A stretch of DNA of 64,000 nt from Streptomyces sp. ML-6 (lineage in GTDB: Bacteria > Actinomycetota > Actinomycetes > Streptomycetales > Streptomycetaceae): contig NZ_JAOTIK010000001.1 in NCBI RefSeq assembly GCF_030116705.1, positions 1,507,001 to 1,571,000 on the forward strand, read 5' to 3'. This document shows, piece after piece, positions 50,127 to 59,681 of this stretch. How positions within the stretch are numbered: the first letter of the stretch is position 1; each line of letters begins with the position of its first letter. A program made the position numbers and the translations under genes. The notes under the pieces are model-generated. The model ran no database searches and was not told the DNA's origin. It was given only the letters and a program-made list of their open reading frames with translations.

Positions 50127-51266
50127 GTGACGCAGGACGCAGGGTGGGGCGGCGGAACACCGTACGGAGGACCCCCGGGGCCCATGGGGTGGGGTGGCTG
50201 GATGCCACCGCCGCCCAGGCCCGGGGTGATCCCGCTGGCGCCCCTGAAGCTCGGGGACGTGCTCGGTGGCGCCTTCAGCGCGATGGGGCGTTACTGGAAG
50301 CAGCTGTTCGGCATGGGCGCGACGGCCTACGGCGGGGCGCTGGTGATCGTGGTGGCGGTGGCCCTGATCGCGTACTCGGCGATCAGCGACCGGTTGCACC
50401 GGGTCGTCGAGCTCAGCGCCGACGAGGACGCGGCGTCGTCCGACGTGGTGCCGCTCGTGATCGCCCTCGGCATCGTCTGGCTGGTCGCGATGCTCGCCTT
50501 CGTGGTCGCCACGGCCCTGGTGTACGCGACCGTCCCCGTGGTCCTCCAGGAAGCCGTGCTGGGCCGGCCGACCACCTTCGCCGCCGTCTGGCGCCGGGCC
50601 TGGGCCCGGGTGCCCGCGGTGATCGGGACGGTGATCCTGTGCTTCCTGGTCGCGGTCCTCCCGATGCTGCTCATGGTGAGCGGTTTCCTCGCCGTCATGA
50701 TCGGCCTGATCACAGCGGCGCGCGAAACCAGCGCCCCCCTGTGGATCACGTTCGGCCTCCTGGGTTCCATCGCCACCGTCCCGCTCGCGATCTGGCTCTG
50801 GGTGAAGTTCTGCCTGGCCCCCTCGATCGCGGTCTTCGAGAACCAGCCCGCGGTGGCGGCGCTGCGCCGCTCCTCGCAGCTGGTGCGCGGCGACTGGTGG
50901 CGGGTCTTCGGCATCACCCTGCTGGGCTTCGGCATCGCCGCCGTGGCGAACTACCTCATCCAGATCCCGTTCACGTTCCTCGGCATGTTCTCCGGCATCA
51001 TCGGCGGCACGACCCTGGACGCGAACCCCAACCCGGCCTCGATCGCGTTCGTCGTGGGCACCTACCTGGTGATCATCCTGCTGGGCCAGCTGATCGGCCA
51101 GCTCCTCTCGGCGACGTTCCCGCAGCTGGTGACCGGCCTGGTCTACATCGACCGCCGCATCCGCACCGAGAACCTGGGCCCGGTCCTCGCGGAGGCCGCG
51201 GCCGTGCCCCCGCAGGCACAGCCGCAGCCCGGCCCGCACGGCCCGTACGGCTCGCACGGGCCGTAG
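50127..51266 (+). CDS. Polytopic membrane protein, glycerophosphodiester-phosphodiesterase membrane-domain-like
   Basis: A 379-aa protein. A Gly/Pro-rich cytoplasmic N-terminus (GWGGGTPYGGPPGPMGWGGW) leads to about six long hydrophobic segments with the LKLGDVLGGAFSAMGRYWKQLFGMGA entry and RRSSQLVRGDWWRVFGITLLGF motif typical of this actinobacterial membrane family. No phosphodiesterase catalytic domain is present. A Pro/Gln/His-rich tail ends the protein. The GTG at 50127 has CGGAG upstream. Function unknown. Confidence 0.78.
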   Translation: MTQDAGWGGGTPYGGPPGPMGWGGWMPPPPRPGVIPLAPLKLGDVLGGAFSAMGRYWKQLFGMGATAYGGALVIVVAVALIAYSAISDRLHRVVELSADEDAASSDVVPLVIALGIVWLVAMLAFVVATALVYATVPVVLQEAVLGRPTTFAAVWRRAWARVPAVIGTVILCFLVAVLPMLLMVSGFLAVMIGLITAARETSAPLWITFGLLGSIATVPLAIWLWVKFCLAPSIAVFENQPAVAALRRSSQLVRGDWWRVFGITLLGFGIAAVANYLIQIPFTFLGMFSGIIGGTTLDANPNPASIAFVVGTYLVIILLGQLIGQLLSATFPQLVTGLVYIDRRIRTENLGPVLAEAAAVPPQAQPQPGPHGPYGSHGP

Positions 51267-51275
51267 CCACGCCGG

Positions 51276-52670
51276 TCAGCCGCTGACGCGGAACCGGACC
51301 GTCCGGGACTTCTTCCACTCCGCGTGGTCGAGGTCCTTCGCCTCCGTGCCGTCGCCGTACAGATCGGCCGATCCGGCGTCCGTGATCAGCTGGACACAGG
51401 CGTTCGGGTCCGTCAGGTCCGGGACCTCGACGACGGCCTCCCAGCCGCCCGGGTCCGTGGTCGGCAGCTCGGCCCGCAGGACCGGCGGGTGGGCGGCGAC
51501 ACCGTCCCAGCTGTAGAGGGCGTAGGGGTCGGAGTTGTCGTCGGCGGCCCAGGAACCGGCCACGATCAGGTACTGGCCGGCGGCGTTCTTCCGGATGTCG
51601 CGGATGCTGAGCCCGCCGAGGTCCAGCTCGATCGGGTCGCCCATGACCGCCTTCGCCCCGTGGCCGGCCACCCGGTCGAAGTTGGTGACGGGCACGATCA
51701 GGGCCCTGCCCCCCGTGCTCGGCGGGACGAGCGGGGCCCGGAAGCCGAGGTACGCGGTGGTCGTCGAGCCGGGGGCGAACTCCAGGCCCTCGATGTTGAA
51801 CCCGTCGATCTGCTTGGGCACCTCGCCGTCCTTCGTGCCCTCGGCGAAGCCGAGCCGGTCGCCGTGCGCCTCGTCCCAGGCGACGAGGTCGTCGCGGAGC
51901 TTCCCGTACGAACCGCCCACCGTCAGCCGGGTGGCGGCCCCGGAACCGGTCACCTCCGTGGTGAAGACGGTGTTGCGGTCGGCCTTGTATTCGCCCTTCT
52001 TGTTGTTGCCGAGCGAGCCGGTCCAGTAGATGGTGTCGCCGACCCGGGCCGCGCCCTCGATGTCGATCTCCTTCGACACGCCGAGGTCCGGGCCGACGTC
52101 CCAGCTCCGCACGGGCCCGCCGGACGCGGAACGGTCGTACAGGCGCAGCGTGTTGGACTCGTCGTCGGCGACGACCATGTAGCCGTCGCCCACGTCGACG
52201 GCGGCCGAGGCGTCCGAGGAGCCCGTGAGGTACCGCGTGTCGGCGCTGTCGCGGACCGCGGCCGACGCGGCGTAGTACAGCTTCTTGGTGGCGGTTCTGC
52301 CGCCGAGGCCGGTGACCTTGATCGTGAGGTCGGTGTAGCCGCGGCCGCGGGCGGCGACGGACAGCTTCCGGGTGGTGCCCGTCCCGGTCACGGTCACGTC
52401 CTCGGTGTCCGCGACGGACGGCCGGGAGCTGGCGGACGCCGTCACCCGGAGCGCGTCCGCGTCGGCACCGCTCTGCGCCACGGTGACGGTCACCACGGGG
52501 TCGCCGGTCGCGCCGACGGCGCCCGAGAGGTAGGAGGCCGAGAGCCCGATCGTCGGTGTCCCGGGATCCGCGGCGTGCGCGGGGGCGCCGATCCCCGCGA
52601 CGGCCAGTGCGAGGACGACACCGGCCGCGGCGGCCGGCCGGCGGTCGGTGAACGAAAGCTGATGCGACAC
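51276..52670 (-). CDS. Secreted beta-propeller-like protein (possibly DUF3616)
   Basis: A 464-aa exported protein with signal AAAAGVVLALAVAGIGAPAHAA. Residues about 35-130 form an Ig-like beta domain; from 140 a propeller-like part (VDVGDGYMVVADDESNTLRLYDR, DIEGAARVGDTIYWTGSLGNNKKGEYKADR, IEGLEFAPGSTTTAYLGFRAPL) resembles the DUF3616/phytase-like group. Function not known. The GTG at 52670 follows GAGG and puts the signal peptide at the N-terminus. Convergent with the upstream membrane protein gene. Confidence 0.75.
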   Translation of the reverse strand: MSHQLSFTDRRPAAAAGVVLALAVAGIGAPAHAADPGTPTIGLSASYLSGAVGATGDPVVTVTVAQSGADADALRVTASASSRPSVADTEDVTVTGTGTTRKLSVAARGRGYTDLTIKVTGLGGRTATKKLYYAASAAVRDSADTRYLTGSSDASAAVDVGDGYMVVADDESNTLRLYDRSASGGPVRSWDVGPDLGVSKEIDIEGAARVGDTIYWTGSLGNNKKGEYKADRNTVFTTEVTGSGAATRLTVGGSYGKLRDDLVAWDEAHGDRLGFAEGTKDGEVPKQIDGFNIEGLEFAPGSTTTAYLGFRAPLVPPSTGGRALIVPVTNFDRVAGHGAKAVMGDPIELDLGGLSIRDIRKNAAGQYLIVAGSWAADDNSDPYALYSWDGVAAHPPVLRAELPTTDPGGWEAVVEVPDLTDPNACVQLITDAGSADLYGDGTEAKDLDHAEWKKSRTVRFRVSG

Positions 52671-52973
52671 GGCATGCCTCTCGTCGACGTGACAGGTCGG
52701 GGAGAGGCTGCACCGCCGGGGCCACGCCCATGCGTACATCACACATACGGAGGACGAACACCGCGCGGGCCGCACCCGTACACCACCTGCGGGTGACCGG
52801 GCGTCAGAAGTCCGCTGGGCCACGGGAGTTGGCTCCCGCACCACGTGGACATGCGAACGGCCCCCGGGGCCTTCCGGAACCCGGGGGCCGTCCGCCACAA
52901 TGCGCAGCCCAAACGTCGGAACTCGGACATCGCAGCCCAGGCGTCAAAGCCCGGACGTCGGAACTCAGACGTT
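52671..52973. other. 303-bp gap: upstream region of the secreted protein and end of the suf operon
   Basis: No gene is supported. It holds a terminator hairpin (52859-52889) and imperfect direct repeats of GACGTCGGAACTC-type sequence around 52912-52975, immediately 3' of the suf operon. Confidence 0.6.
52859..52889 (-). terminator. Terminator of the suf operon
   Basis: Perfect 10-bp stem GGCCCCCGGG (52859-52868) with CCCGGGGGCC (52880-52889), 11-nt loop, about 85 bases beyond the last suf gene on the minus strand. Confidence 0.75.
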
Positions 52974-53327
52974 TCAGACGTTGAAGCCCAGCGCGCGCAA
53001 CTGCTCGCGCCCGTCGTCCGTGATCTTGTCCGGGCCCCACGGCGGCATCCAGACCCAGTTGATCCGCAGTTCGTTGACGATGCCCTCGGTCGCGGACTTC
53101 GCCTGGTCCTCGATGACGTCGGTCAGCGGGCAGGCCGCGGACGTCAGCGTCATGTCGAGGGTGGCGATGTTGGCGTCGTCGATGTGGATGCCGTAGATCA
53201 GGCCGAGGTTGACGACATCGATGCCCAGCTCGGGGTCGACGACGTCGTACAGGGCCTCACGGACCTCCTCCTCGGAGGCCGGCTTGATCGTCGGGCTCTC
53301 GTCGGTTGTCACCGTGTTCTCGCTCAT
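52974..53327 (-). CDS. SufT-like metal-sulfur cluster assembly factor (DUF59/MIP18)
   Basis: A 117-aa protein of the DUF59 family: VREALYDVVDPELGIDVVNLGLIYGI, DMTLTSAACPLTDVIEDQ with the conserved Cys, and WVWMPPWGPDKITDDGREQLRALGF. These proteins help Fe-S maturation. Last gene of the suf operon, its start overlapping the sufU stop by four bases. Confidence 0.93.
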   Translation of the reverse strand: MSENTVTTDESPTIKPASEEEVREALYDVVDPELGIDVVNLGLIYGIHIDDANIATLDMTLTSAACPLTDVIEDQAKSATEGIVNELRINWVWMPPWGPDKITDDGREQLRALGFNV

Positions 53328-53779
53328 GCCGTCTTCCCTTCGGACAGCGCTTTGGCCGTCGCGTCCTTCCACGCCATCCAGCTCAGCAGCGCGCACTTCA
53401 CCCGGGCGGGGTACTTGGAGACGCCGGCGAACGCGACCGCGTCCTCCAGCACCTCCTCCATCGCGTCGTCCGGCTCCAGTTGGCCCTTCGACTGCATCAG
53501 CTCCAGGAAGGTCTCCTGGATCTTCTGCGCCTCGCCCAGTTCCTTGCCGACCAGCAGATCGTTCAGTACGGAGGCGCTGGCCTGGCTGATGGAGCAGCCC
53601 TGACCCTCGTACGACACATCGGCGATGGTCTCGCCGTCGTACTTCACCCGGAGAGTGATCTCGTCGCCGCACGTCGGATTGACGTGGTGCACCTCGGCGT
53701 CGCCGTCCCGCAGGCCACGCCCGTGGGGGTGCTTGTAGTGGTCCAGGATCACTTCCTGGTACATGGAATCAAGCTTCAC
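53324..53779 (-). CDS. sufU: Fe-S assembly sulfur-transfer protein
   Basis: A 151-aa SufU: LDSMYQEVILDHYKHPHGRG, the zinc/sulfur-relay cysteines in NPTCGDEI, EGQGCSIS and VKCALLSWMAWKDA. It accepts persulfide from SufS. The SufU-specific insertion between the second and third Cys (LEPDDAMEEVLEDAVAFAGV) separates it from IscU. GTG start, 26 bases after the sufS stop. Confidence 0.95.
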   Translation of the reverse strand: MKLDSMYQEVILDHYKHPHGRGLRDGDAEVHHVNPTCGDEITLRVKYDGETIADVSYEGQGCSISQASASVLNDLLVGKELGEAQKIQETFLELMQSKGQLEPDDAMEEVLEDAVAFAGVSKYPARVKCALLSWMAWKDATAKALSEGKTA

Positions 53780-53805
53780 CAGTCAACCCTCAGCCGCTCG
53801 CCCAT

Positions 53806-55062
53806 TTATCCGAAAAAGTTCCGTACGTGCTCCAGACCGTCCACCAGGGCGTCGACCTCGGCGGGCGTGGAGTACAGATAGAACGACGCCCGCGTGGTCG
53901 CAGGAATTCCGTACCTCAGGCAGACCGGCCGTGCGCAGTGGTGTCCGACCCGGACGGCGATGCCCTGTTCGTCGAGCACCTGGCCCACGTCGTGCGGGTG
54001 GATGTCACCCAGCGTGAAGGAGATCGTGGCGCCCCGGTCCTCGGCCGTCGACGGGCCGATGATCCGGAGGTCGGGCACCTCCAGCAGCCGCTTCACCGCG
54101 TACTCGGTGATCGCGTGCTCGTGCCGGCTGATCTTCTCCATGCCGATCGCCGAGAGGTAGTCCACGGCCGCGCCCAGGCCGACGGCCTGCGCGATCGGGG
54201 GCGTACCGGCCTCGAACTTGTGCGGCGCGGGGGCGTACGTCGACGAGTGCATCGACACGGTCTCGATCATCTCGCCGCCGCCCAGGAACGGCGGCAGGTC
54301 CTCCAGGAGTTCCTGCCGTCCCCAGAGCACGCCGATGCCGGTCGGACCGACCATCTTGTGGCCGGTGAAGGCCACGAAGTCGGCCTGCAGCGCCTGCACG
54401 TCGAGCACCATGTGCGGGGCGGCCTGCGAGGCGTCGATGCAGACCAGGGCGCCGACCTGCTGGGCCCGGCGGATGATCTTCTCGACCGGGTTGATCGTGC
54501 CCATGATGTTGGAGACCAGGGTGAAGGAGACGATCTTCGTCTTCTCCGTGATGATCTCCTCGATGTCGGACAGGTCGAGGCGGCCGTCGTCGGTGATGCC
54601 GAACCACTTCAGCTTCGCGCCGGTGCGCTGCGAGAGCAGCTGCCACGGCACGATGTTGGAGTGGTGTTCCATCTCCGTGGTGACGATCTCGGTGTCGTGG
54701 TCCACCCGGTAGGGCTCGTCGGCCCAGCCGAGCATGTTGGCCACGAGGTTGAGCGACTCGGAGGCGTTCTTGGTGAAGATCACCTCGTCGCGGCTGGGCG
54801 CGTTGATGAACGCGGCGACCTTGTCACGGGCGCCCTCGTACAGCGCCGTGGCCTCCTCCGCGATCGTGTACACACCGCGGTGCACGTTGGCGTTGTGCCG
54901 CTCGTAGTACTCGTTGAGGGCGTCGAGCACCTGGCGCGGCTTCTGCGAGGTCGCCGCGCTGTCCAGGTAGACGACCTTCTTCCCGTCGTGGACCGTCCGA
55001 TCCAGCAGGGGGAAGTCCTTGCGGATCGCCTCGGTGTCGAGGAGGCCCGGCAGCTGTGTCAC
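53806..55062 (-). CDS. sufS: Cysteine desulfurase
   Basis: A 418-aa class II cysteine desulfurase: VYLDSAATSQKPRQVLDAL, NANVHRGVY, TTEMEHHSNIVPW, IDASQAAPHMVLDVQ, PLP Lys in FTGHKMVGPTGIGVLWG, and active-site Cys in VRVGHHCARPVCLRYG. It mobilises sulfur from cysteine as enzyme-bound persulfide. Start overlaps the sufC stop by four bases. Confidence 0.96.
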   Translation of the reverse strand: MTQLPGLLDTEAIRKDFPLLDRTVHDGKKVVYLDSAATSQKPRQVLDALNEYYERHNANVHRGVYTIAEEATALYEGARDKVAAFINAPSRDEVIFTKNASESLNLVANMLGWADEPYRVDHDTEIVTTEMEHHSNIVPWQLLSQRTGAKLKWFGITDDGRLDLSDIEEIITEKTKIVSFTLVSNIMGTINPVEKIIRRAQQVGALVCIDASQAAPHMVLDVQALQADFVAFTGHKMVGPTGIGVLWGRQELLEDLPPFLGGGEMIETVSMHSSTYAPAPHKFEAGTPPIAQAVGLGAAVDYLSAIGMEKISRHEHAITEYAVKRLLEVPDLRIIGPSTAEDRGATISFTLGDIHPHDVGQVLDEQGIAVRVGHHCARPVCLRYGIPATTRASFYLYSTPAEVDALVDGLEHVRNFFG

Positions 55063-55823
55063 GCGGAAGCGCCACCCTTCACATATGCCTCGTAGCCCTC
55101 GTTCTCCAGCTTGTCGGCGAGCTCGGCGCCGCCGGACTCGGCAATGCGGCCGTTGGCGAAGACGTGCACGAAGTCGGGCTTGATGTAACGGAGGATCCGC
55201 GTGTAGTGCGTGATCAGCAGGGTGCCGACCTCGCCGGTCTCACGGACCCGGTTGACTCCCTCGGAGACGATGCGCAGGGCGTCGACGTCCAGGCCGGAGT
55301 CGGTCTCGTCGAGGATCGCGACCTTCGGCTTGAGGAGCTCCAGCTGGAGGATCTCGTGGCGCTTCTTCTCACCGCCGGAGAAGCCCTCGTTGACGTTGCG
55401 CTCGGCGAACGCCGGATCCATCTGGAGCCGGCCCATCGTCTCCTTGACCTCCTTCACCCAGGTGCGCAGCTTGGGCGCCTCGCCGCGGACGGCGGTGGCG
55501 GAGGTGCGCAGGAAGTTGGAGACCGAGACGCCGGGGATCTCGACCGGGTACTGCATGGCCAGGAACAGACCGGCGCGGGCGCGCTCGTCGACGGTCATCT
55601 CCAGGACGTCCTCGCCGTCCAGGGTCACCGAGCCGCTGGTGATCGTGTACTTGGGGTGACCCGCGAGGGAGTACGCGAGGGTGGACTTGCCGGACCCGTT
55701 GGGGCCCATGATGGCGTGGGTCTCGCCCTGCTTCACGGTCAGGTCGACGCCCTTGAGGATCTCCTTCGTGGCGTTGTCGGCCTCGACGGAGACGTGCAGG
55801 TCGCGGATTTCAAGCGTTGCCAT
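55059..55823 (-). CDS. sufC: Fe-S cluster assembly ATPase
   Basis: A 254-aa ABC-type ATPase: Walker A GPNGSGKST, the SufC signature NEGFSGGEKKRHEILQLELL, Walker B VAILDETDSGLDVDAL and switch His in LLITHYTRIL. It drives conformational change in the SufBCD scaffold. ATG at 55823, seven bases after the Rieske gene stop. Confidence 0.97.
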   Translation of the reverse strand: MATLEIRDLHVSVEADNATKEILKGVDLTVKQGETHAIMGPNGSGKSTLAYSLAGHPKYTITSGSVTLDGEDVLEMTVDERARAGLFLAMQYPVEIPGVSVSNFLRTSATAVRGEAPKLRTWVKEVKETMGRLQMDPAFAERNVNEGFSGGEKKRHEILQLELLKPKVAILDETDSGLDVDALRIVSEGVNRVRETGEVGTLLITHYTRILRYIKPDFVHVFANGRIAESGGAELADKLENEGYEAYVKGGASA

Positions 55824-55830
55824 GGGTGAC

Positions 55831-56148
55831 TCAGGACTCCTGGGTGACGGAGACGAGCACATCGTCCCCTTCGATCTTGACGGGGTATACGGGGACGGGG
55901 CGCGTCGCGGGAAGGCCGGACGGCTTGCCGGTGCGGAGGTCGAAGCTGGAGCCGTGCAGCCAGCACTCGATCGAGCAGTCCTCGACCTCTCCCTCGGACA
56001 GCGAGACGTTCGCGTGCGAGCAGATGTCGTTGATCGCGAACACCTCGCCCTCGGTGCGGACGACGGAGACCGGGACGCCGTCGAGCTCCACCCGCTTCGG
56101 GGTGTCGTCCTCCAGCTCACTCAGCGCGCATGCTTTCACGAAGGCCAT
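55831..56148 (-). CDS. Rieske-type ferredoxin within the suf operon
   Basis: A 105-aa Rieske [2Fe-2S] protein: ligands in CSHANVSLSEG and CWLHGSSFD (C-x-H ... C-x2-H), preceded by VEAINDIC-like strand (VFAINDI). This ferredoxin is a regular member of actinobacterial suf operons, where it may supply electrons; that role is inferred. Its start overlaps the sufD stop. Confidence 0.93.
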   Translation of the reverse strand: MAFVKACALSELEDDTPKRVELDGVPVSVVRTEGEVFAINDICSHANVSLSEGEVEDCSIECWLHGSSFDLRTGKPSGLPATRPVPVYPVKIEGDDVLVSVTQES

Positions 56149-57326
56149 CAGACGGAAGCCTTCAGCTCGGCCTCGATCTTCTCCATCAGCCGCTCCTCGA
56201 CGTCCGGCAGACCGATCTGCTGGACCAGCTCGGCGAAGAAGCCGCGCACGACGAGCCGGCGGGCCTCCTCGGCCCCGATGCCCCGGGACATGAGGTAGAA
56301 GAGCTGCTCGTCGTCGAAGCGGCCGGTCGCGGAGGCGTGGCCGGCGCCGACGATCTCGCCGGTCTCGATCTCCAGGTTCGGCACCGAGTCGACCCGCGCG
56401 CCGTCCGTGAGGACGAGGTTGCGGTTCATCTCGTAGGTGTCGGTGCCCTCGGCCGCGGCCTGGATGAGGACGTCGCCGATCCACACCGCGTGCGCGCCGT
56501 CGCCCTGGAGGGCGCCCTTGTAGGCGGCGTTGGACTTGCAGTGCGGGGTGTTGTGGTCGACCAGGAGGCGGTGCTCCTGGTGCTGCCCCTTGTCGGTGAA
56601 GTACAGCCCGAAGAGCTCGGCCTCGCCGCCGGTGCCCGCGTAGTTGACGCGCGGGTGGAGCCGGACCAGGTCGCCGCCGAAGGTGACGACGATCGACTTG
56701 AACGAGGCGTCCCGTCCGACCAGCGCGTTGTGCTGGCCGACGTGGACCGCGGTCTCGTCCCAGTCCTGCACGGAGACGACGGTGAGCTTGGCGCCGTCGC
56801 CGAGTACGTAGTCCACGTTGGCGGCGAGCACCGCGTCACCGGTGTGGTCGATGACGACGACGGCCTCGGCAAAGGCTCCCAGCTCGACGACGTGGTGCCC
56901 GTAGGCCACACCGCCCTCGCCGTGCACCGCGATCCGGATCGGCTCGGTGAGCACGGCCTCCTTGGCGACGGTGACCACGGACGCCTGCTCGAAGGAGCTG
57001 TACGCCTGGGCGGCGACCCGGTCCACCGGGACACCGGCCCGGCCGAGCCGGGCGTCGTCCCGGCCGACGGTCTCGACCGTGACGCCCTCGGGGGCCTCGA
57101 TCGCGACCTTCACGCCGCCGGTGGCGACGGCCGTGCCGTCATGCAGTCCGCGCAGCCGCTCCAGCGGGGTGAACCGCCACTCCTCCTCGCGGCCGTGCGG
57201 AACGGGGAAGTCCGCCACGTCGAAGGACGGGGGGGCGCTCATGCGCGTGGCGACGGTCGACTCTGCGGCCACCGCGATGGAACCGGCGGTGGTGGAACCC
57301 GTCGGAAGATTCTGAGCCTCAGCCAT
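56148..57326 (-). CDS. sufD: Fe-S cluster assembly scaffold subunit
   Basis: A 392-aa SufD: FPVPHGREEEWRFTPLERL near the N-terminus, right-handed beta-helix core (VYVLGDGAKLTVVSVQDWDE-like strands), then [55 protein letters not shown] with the conserved late His. ATG 57326 is used; a GTG at 57344 adds six residues and has a slightly better ribosome-binding site (AGAGAAA). Confidence 0.93.
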   Translation of the reverse strand: MAEAQNLPTGSTTAGSIAVAAESTVATRMSAPPSFDVADFPVPHGREEEWRFTPLERLRGLHDGTAVATGGVKVAIEAPEGVTVETVGRDDARLGRAGVPVDRVAAQAYSSFEQASVVTVAKEAVLTEPIRIAVHGEGGVAYGHHVVELGAFAEAVVVIDHTGDAVLAANVDYVLGDGAKLTVVSVQDWDETAVHVGQHNALVGRDASFKSIVVTFGGDLVRLHPRVNYAGTGGEAELFGLYFTDKGQHQEHRLLVDHNTPHCKSNAAYKGALQGDGAHAVWIGDVLIQAAAEGTDTYEMNRNLVLTDGARVDSVPNLEIETGEIVGAGHASATGRFDDEQLFYLMSRGIGAEEARRLVVRGFFAELVQQIGLPDVEERLMEKIEAELKASV

Positions 57327-57384
57327 GGCTGTCGTGGTGCTCACTTTCTCTGTCAGAAGTCGGGAGGTTCTCGGTCGGGGCCTG

Positions 57385-58806
57385 TCAGCCGACCGAACCC
57401 TCCATCTGCAGCTCGATCAGCCGGTTGAGTTCGAGGGCGTACTCCATCGGCAGCTCCTTGGCGATCGGCTCGACGAAGCCGCGCACGATCATCGCCATCG
57501 CCTCGAACTCCGTCAGACCGCGGCTCATCAGGTAGAAGAGCTGGTCCTCGGAGACCTTGGAGACGGTCGCCTCGTGCCCCATGGACACGTCGTCCTCGCG
57601 GACGTCGACGTAGGGGTAGGTGTCCGAGCGCGAGATGGTGTCGACCAGCAGCGCGTCGCAGAGCACGTTGGACTTCGCGCCCGGGGCGCCCTCGCCGATC
57701 TCGATCAGACCGCGGTAGGAGGTGCGGCCGCCGCCCCGCGCCACCGACTTGGAGACGATGTTGGAGGAGGTGTTGGGCGCCATGTGGACCATCTTGGCGC
57801 CGGCGTCCTGGTGCTGGCCCTCGCCCGCGAAGGCGATGGACAGGGTCTCGCCCTTGGCGTGCTCGCCCATCAGGTAGACGGCCGGGTACTTCATGGTGAC
57901 CTTGGAGCCGATGTTGCCGTCGACCCACTCCATGGTCGCGCCCTCGTAGGCCACGGCGCGCTTGGTGACCAGGTTGTAGACGTTGTTCGACCAGTTCTGG
58001 ATCGTCGTGTAGCGGCAGCGGCCGCCCTTCTTCACGATGATCTCGACGACCGCGGAGTGCAGCGAGTCGGAGGAGTAGATCGGGGCGGTGCAGCCCTCGA
58101 CGTAGTGGACGTAGGCGTCCTCGTCGACGATGATCAGCGTCCGCTCGAACTGGCCCATGTTCTCCGTGTTGATGCGGAAGTAGGCCTGCAGCGGGATGTC
58201 CACGTGGACGCCCTTGGGCACGTAGATGAACGAGCCGCCGGACCACACGGCCGTGTTCAGCGAGGCGAACTTGTTGTCGCCGACCGGGATGACGGTGCCG
58301 AAGTACTCCTTGAAGAGCTCCGGGTGCTCCTTCAGCGCGGTGTCGGTGTCGAGGAAGATGACGCCCTGCTCCTCCAGGTCCTCACGGATCTGGTGGTAGA
58401 CGACCTCGGACTCGTACTGCGCGGCGACACCGGCGACCAGGCGCTGCTTCTCCGCCTCCGGGATGCCGAGCTTGTCGTAGGTGTTCTTGATGTCCTCGGG
58501 CAGGTCCTCCCAGGACTCCGCCTGCTTCTCCGTGGACCGCACGAAGTACTTGATGTTGTCGAAATCGATGCCCGACAGGTCCGAGCCCCAGCTGGGCATG
58601 GGCTTCTTGTCGAAGAGCCGCAGGCCCTTGAGGCGCAGCTTCAGCATCCACTCGGGCTCGTTCTTCTTCGCGGAGATGTCGCGGACGACATCCTCGGAGA
58701 GCCCGCGCTTGGCTGCGGCGCCTGCCGCGTCGGAGTCGGCCCAGCCGAATTCGTACGTACCCAGACCCTCGAGCTCAGGGTGGGCAGTCTCCGTGGGGAG
58801 CGTCAT
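57385..58806 (-). CDS. sufB: Fe-S cluster assembly scaffold subunit
   Basis: A 473-aa Suf[110 protein letters not shown] and the closing [27 protein letters not shown] precedes the ATG. Its start overlaps the sufR stop. Confidence 0.97.
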   Translation of the reverse strand: MTLPTETAHPELEGLGTYEFGWADSDAAGAAAKRGLSEDVVRDISAKKNEPEWMLKLRLKGLRLFDKKPMPSWGSDLSGIDFDNIKYFVRSTEKQAESWEDLPEDIKNTYDKLGIPEAEKQRLVAGVAAQYESEVVYHQIREDLEEQGVIFLDTDTALKEHPELFKEYFGTVIPVGDNKFASLNTAVWSGGSFIYVPKGVHVDIPLQAYFRINTENMGQFERTLIIVDEDAYVHYVEGCTAPIYSSDSLHSAVVEIIVKKGGRCRYTTIQNWSNNVYNLVTKRAVAYEGATMEWVDGNIGSKVTMKYPAVYLMGEHAKGETLSIAFAGEGQHQDAGAKMVHMAPNTSSNIVSKSVARGGGRTSYRGLIEIGEGAPGAKSNVLCDALLVDTISRSDTYPYVDVREDDVSMGHEATVSKVSEDQLFYLMSRGLTEFEAMAMIVRGFVEPIAKELPMEYALELNRLIELQMEGSVG

Positions 58807-59543
58807 GCGGGGTTCCTCCCGGCCGTGCTTGCAGATGCTGAATTGGTGGTCTGTGGTGCTGCGTGGCCGCTGCGCGGAATGTACGTCGTGCACACCTCGT
58901 CGCCGTGGGCGATGGTGGCCAGACGTTGCACATGCGTCCCGAGGAGGGTGGAGAAGAACTCCGTCTCCGCCTCGCACAGCTGTGGATACTGCTCGGCGAC
59001 ATGGGCGACCGGGCAGTGGTGCTGGCACAGCTGCTCGCCCTGCTGCGGCTCGGGCGCGCTACGCGCCGTAGCAGCGTACCCGTCGGCGGAGAGGGCCTTG
59101 GCCAGTGCTTCGGTGCGGGCCCCGGGGTCCGCGGCCTCGACCGCGGCGCGGTACGCACCGGACTGGGCCTCGATCCTGGACCGGGCGAAGGCGGCGACCG
59201 CCTCCTCGCCCGCGTTCTCCGCGATCCAGCGCAGGGCGTCCGCCGCGAGCTGGTCGTAGGACTGGTCGAAGGCGTCCCGTCCGCAGTCGGTGAGGGCGAA
59301 CACCTTGGCGGGCCGGCCGCGGGTCCGCGCCCCGTAGACCCGCTGCTCACGGGCCTCGACGACGCCGTCGGTGACGAGGGCGTCGAGGTGGCGGCGGACG
59401 GCCGCCTGGGTGAGGCCGAGGCGCTTCGCCAGCTCGGCGACGGTGGACGGGCCGTGGTCCAGGATGGAGCGCGCGACCCGGTTGCGCGTGGAGCGTTCTC
59501 CGGTCGCGAGTTCCTCCTGGGGAGCCTCGCCGACGTATTTCAC
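58803..59543 (-). CDS. sufR: SufR-like Fe-S-sensing repressor of the suf operon
   Basis: A 246-aa winged-helix protein: [63 protein letters not shown], then a C-terminal region with the clustered cysteines of SufR ([30 protein letters not shown], plus a later Cys), which hold an Fe-S cluster in known SufR proteins. First gene of the operon. The GTG at 59543 coincides with the edge of a CAAC-n6-GTTG dyad. Confidence 0.92.
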   Translation of the reverse strand: MKYVGEAPQEELATGERSTRNRVARSILDHGPSTVAELAKRLGLTQAAVRRHLDALVTDGVVEAREQRVYGARTRGRPAKVFALTDCGRDAFDQSYDQLAADALRWIAENAGEEAVAAFARSRIEAQSGAYRAAVEAADPGARTEALAKALSADGYAATARSAPEPQQGEQLCQHHCPVAHVAEQYPQLCEAETEFFSTLLGTHVQRLATIAHGDEVCTTYIPRSGHAAPQTTNSASASTAGRNPA

Positions 59544-59556
59544 AACGCCATTGTTG
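59543..59556. promoter_or_regulatory. SufR box
   Basis: CAAC-GCCATT-GTTG exactly matches the CAAC-n6-GTTG site described for SufR in cyanobacteria, and lies at the very start of sufR. Negative autoregulation is the expected consequence. Confidence 0.7.
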
Positions 59557-59615
59557 CGTAATTCATCCGGGCGTGACAACCACGGTCCGAAACGATCTAC
59601 GGTGCGCTTCATCAC

Positions 59616-59629
59616 TTAGGGTCACCTAA
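59616..59629. promoter_or_regulatory. TTAGG-n4-CCTAA inverted repeat
   Basis: TTAGG (59616-59620) and CCTAA (59625-59629) flank GTCA in the divergent sufR/ABC-transporter gap. The ends resemble the iron box of DmdR/IdeR regulators, but the centre is shorter than the usual 19-bp site. Confidence 0.4.
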
Positions 59630-59681
59630 TCCGGCCCCCGGGAAGGGGTCGACCGCCGCCCGCCGCCTAGACTTACCGGCC

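Noticed and set aside
49137..51257. Very long minus-strand frame continuing upstream of tetR
   Set aside because: Only the last 178 codons form a TetR protein; the rest is antisense to the SMR-opposite and membrane protein genes with shadow composition.
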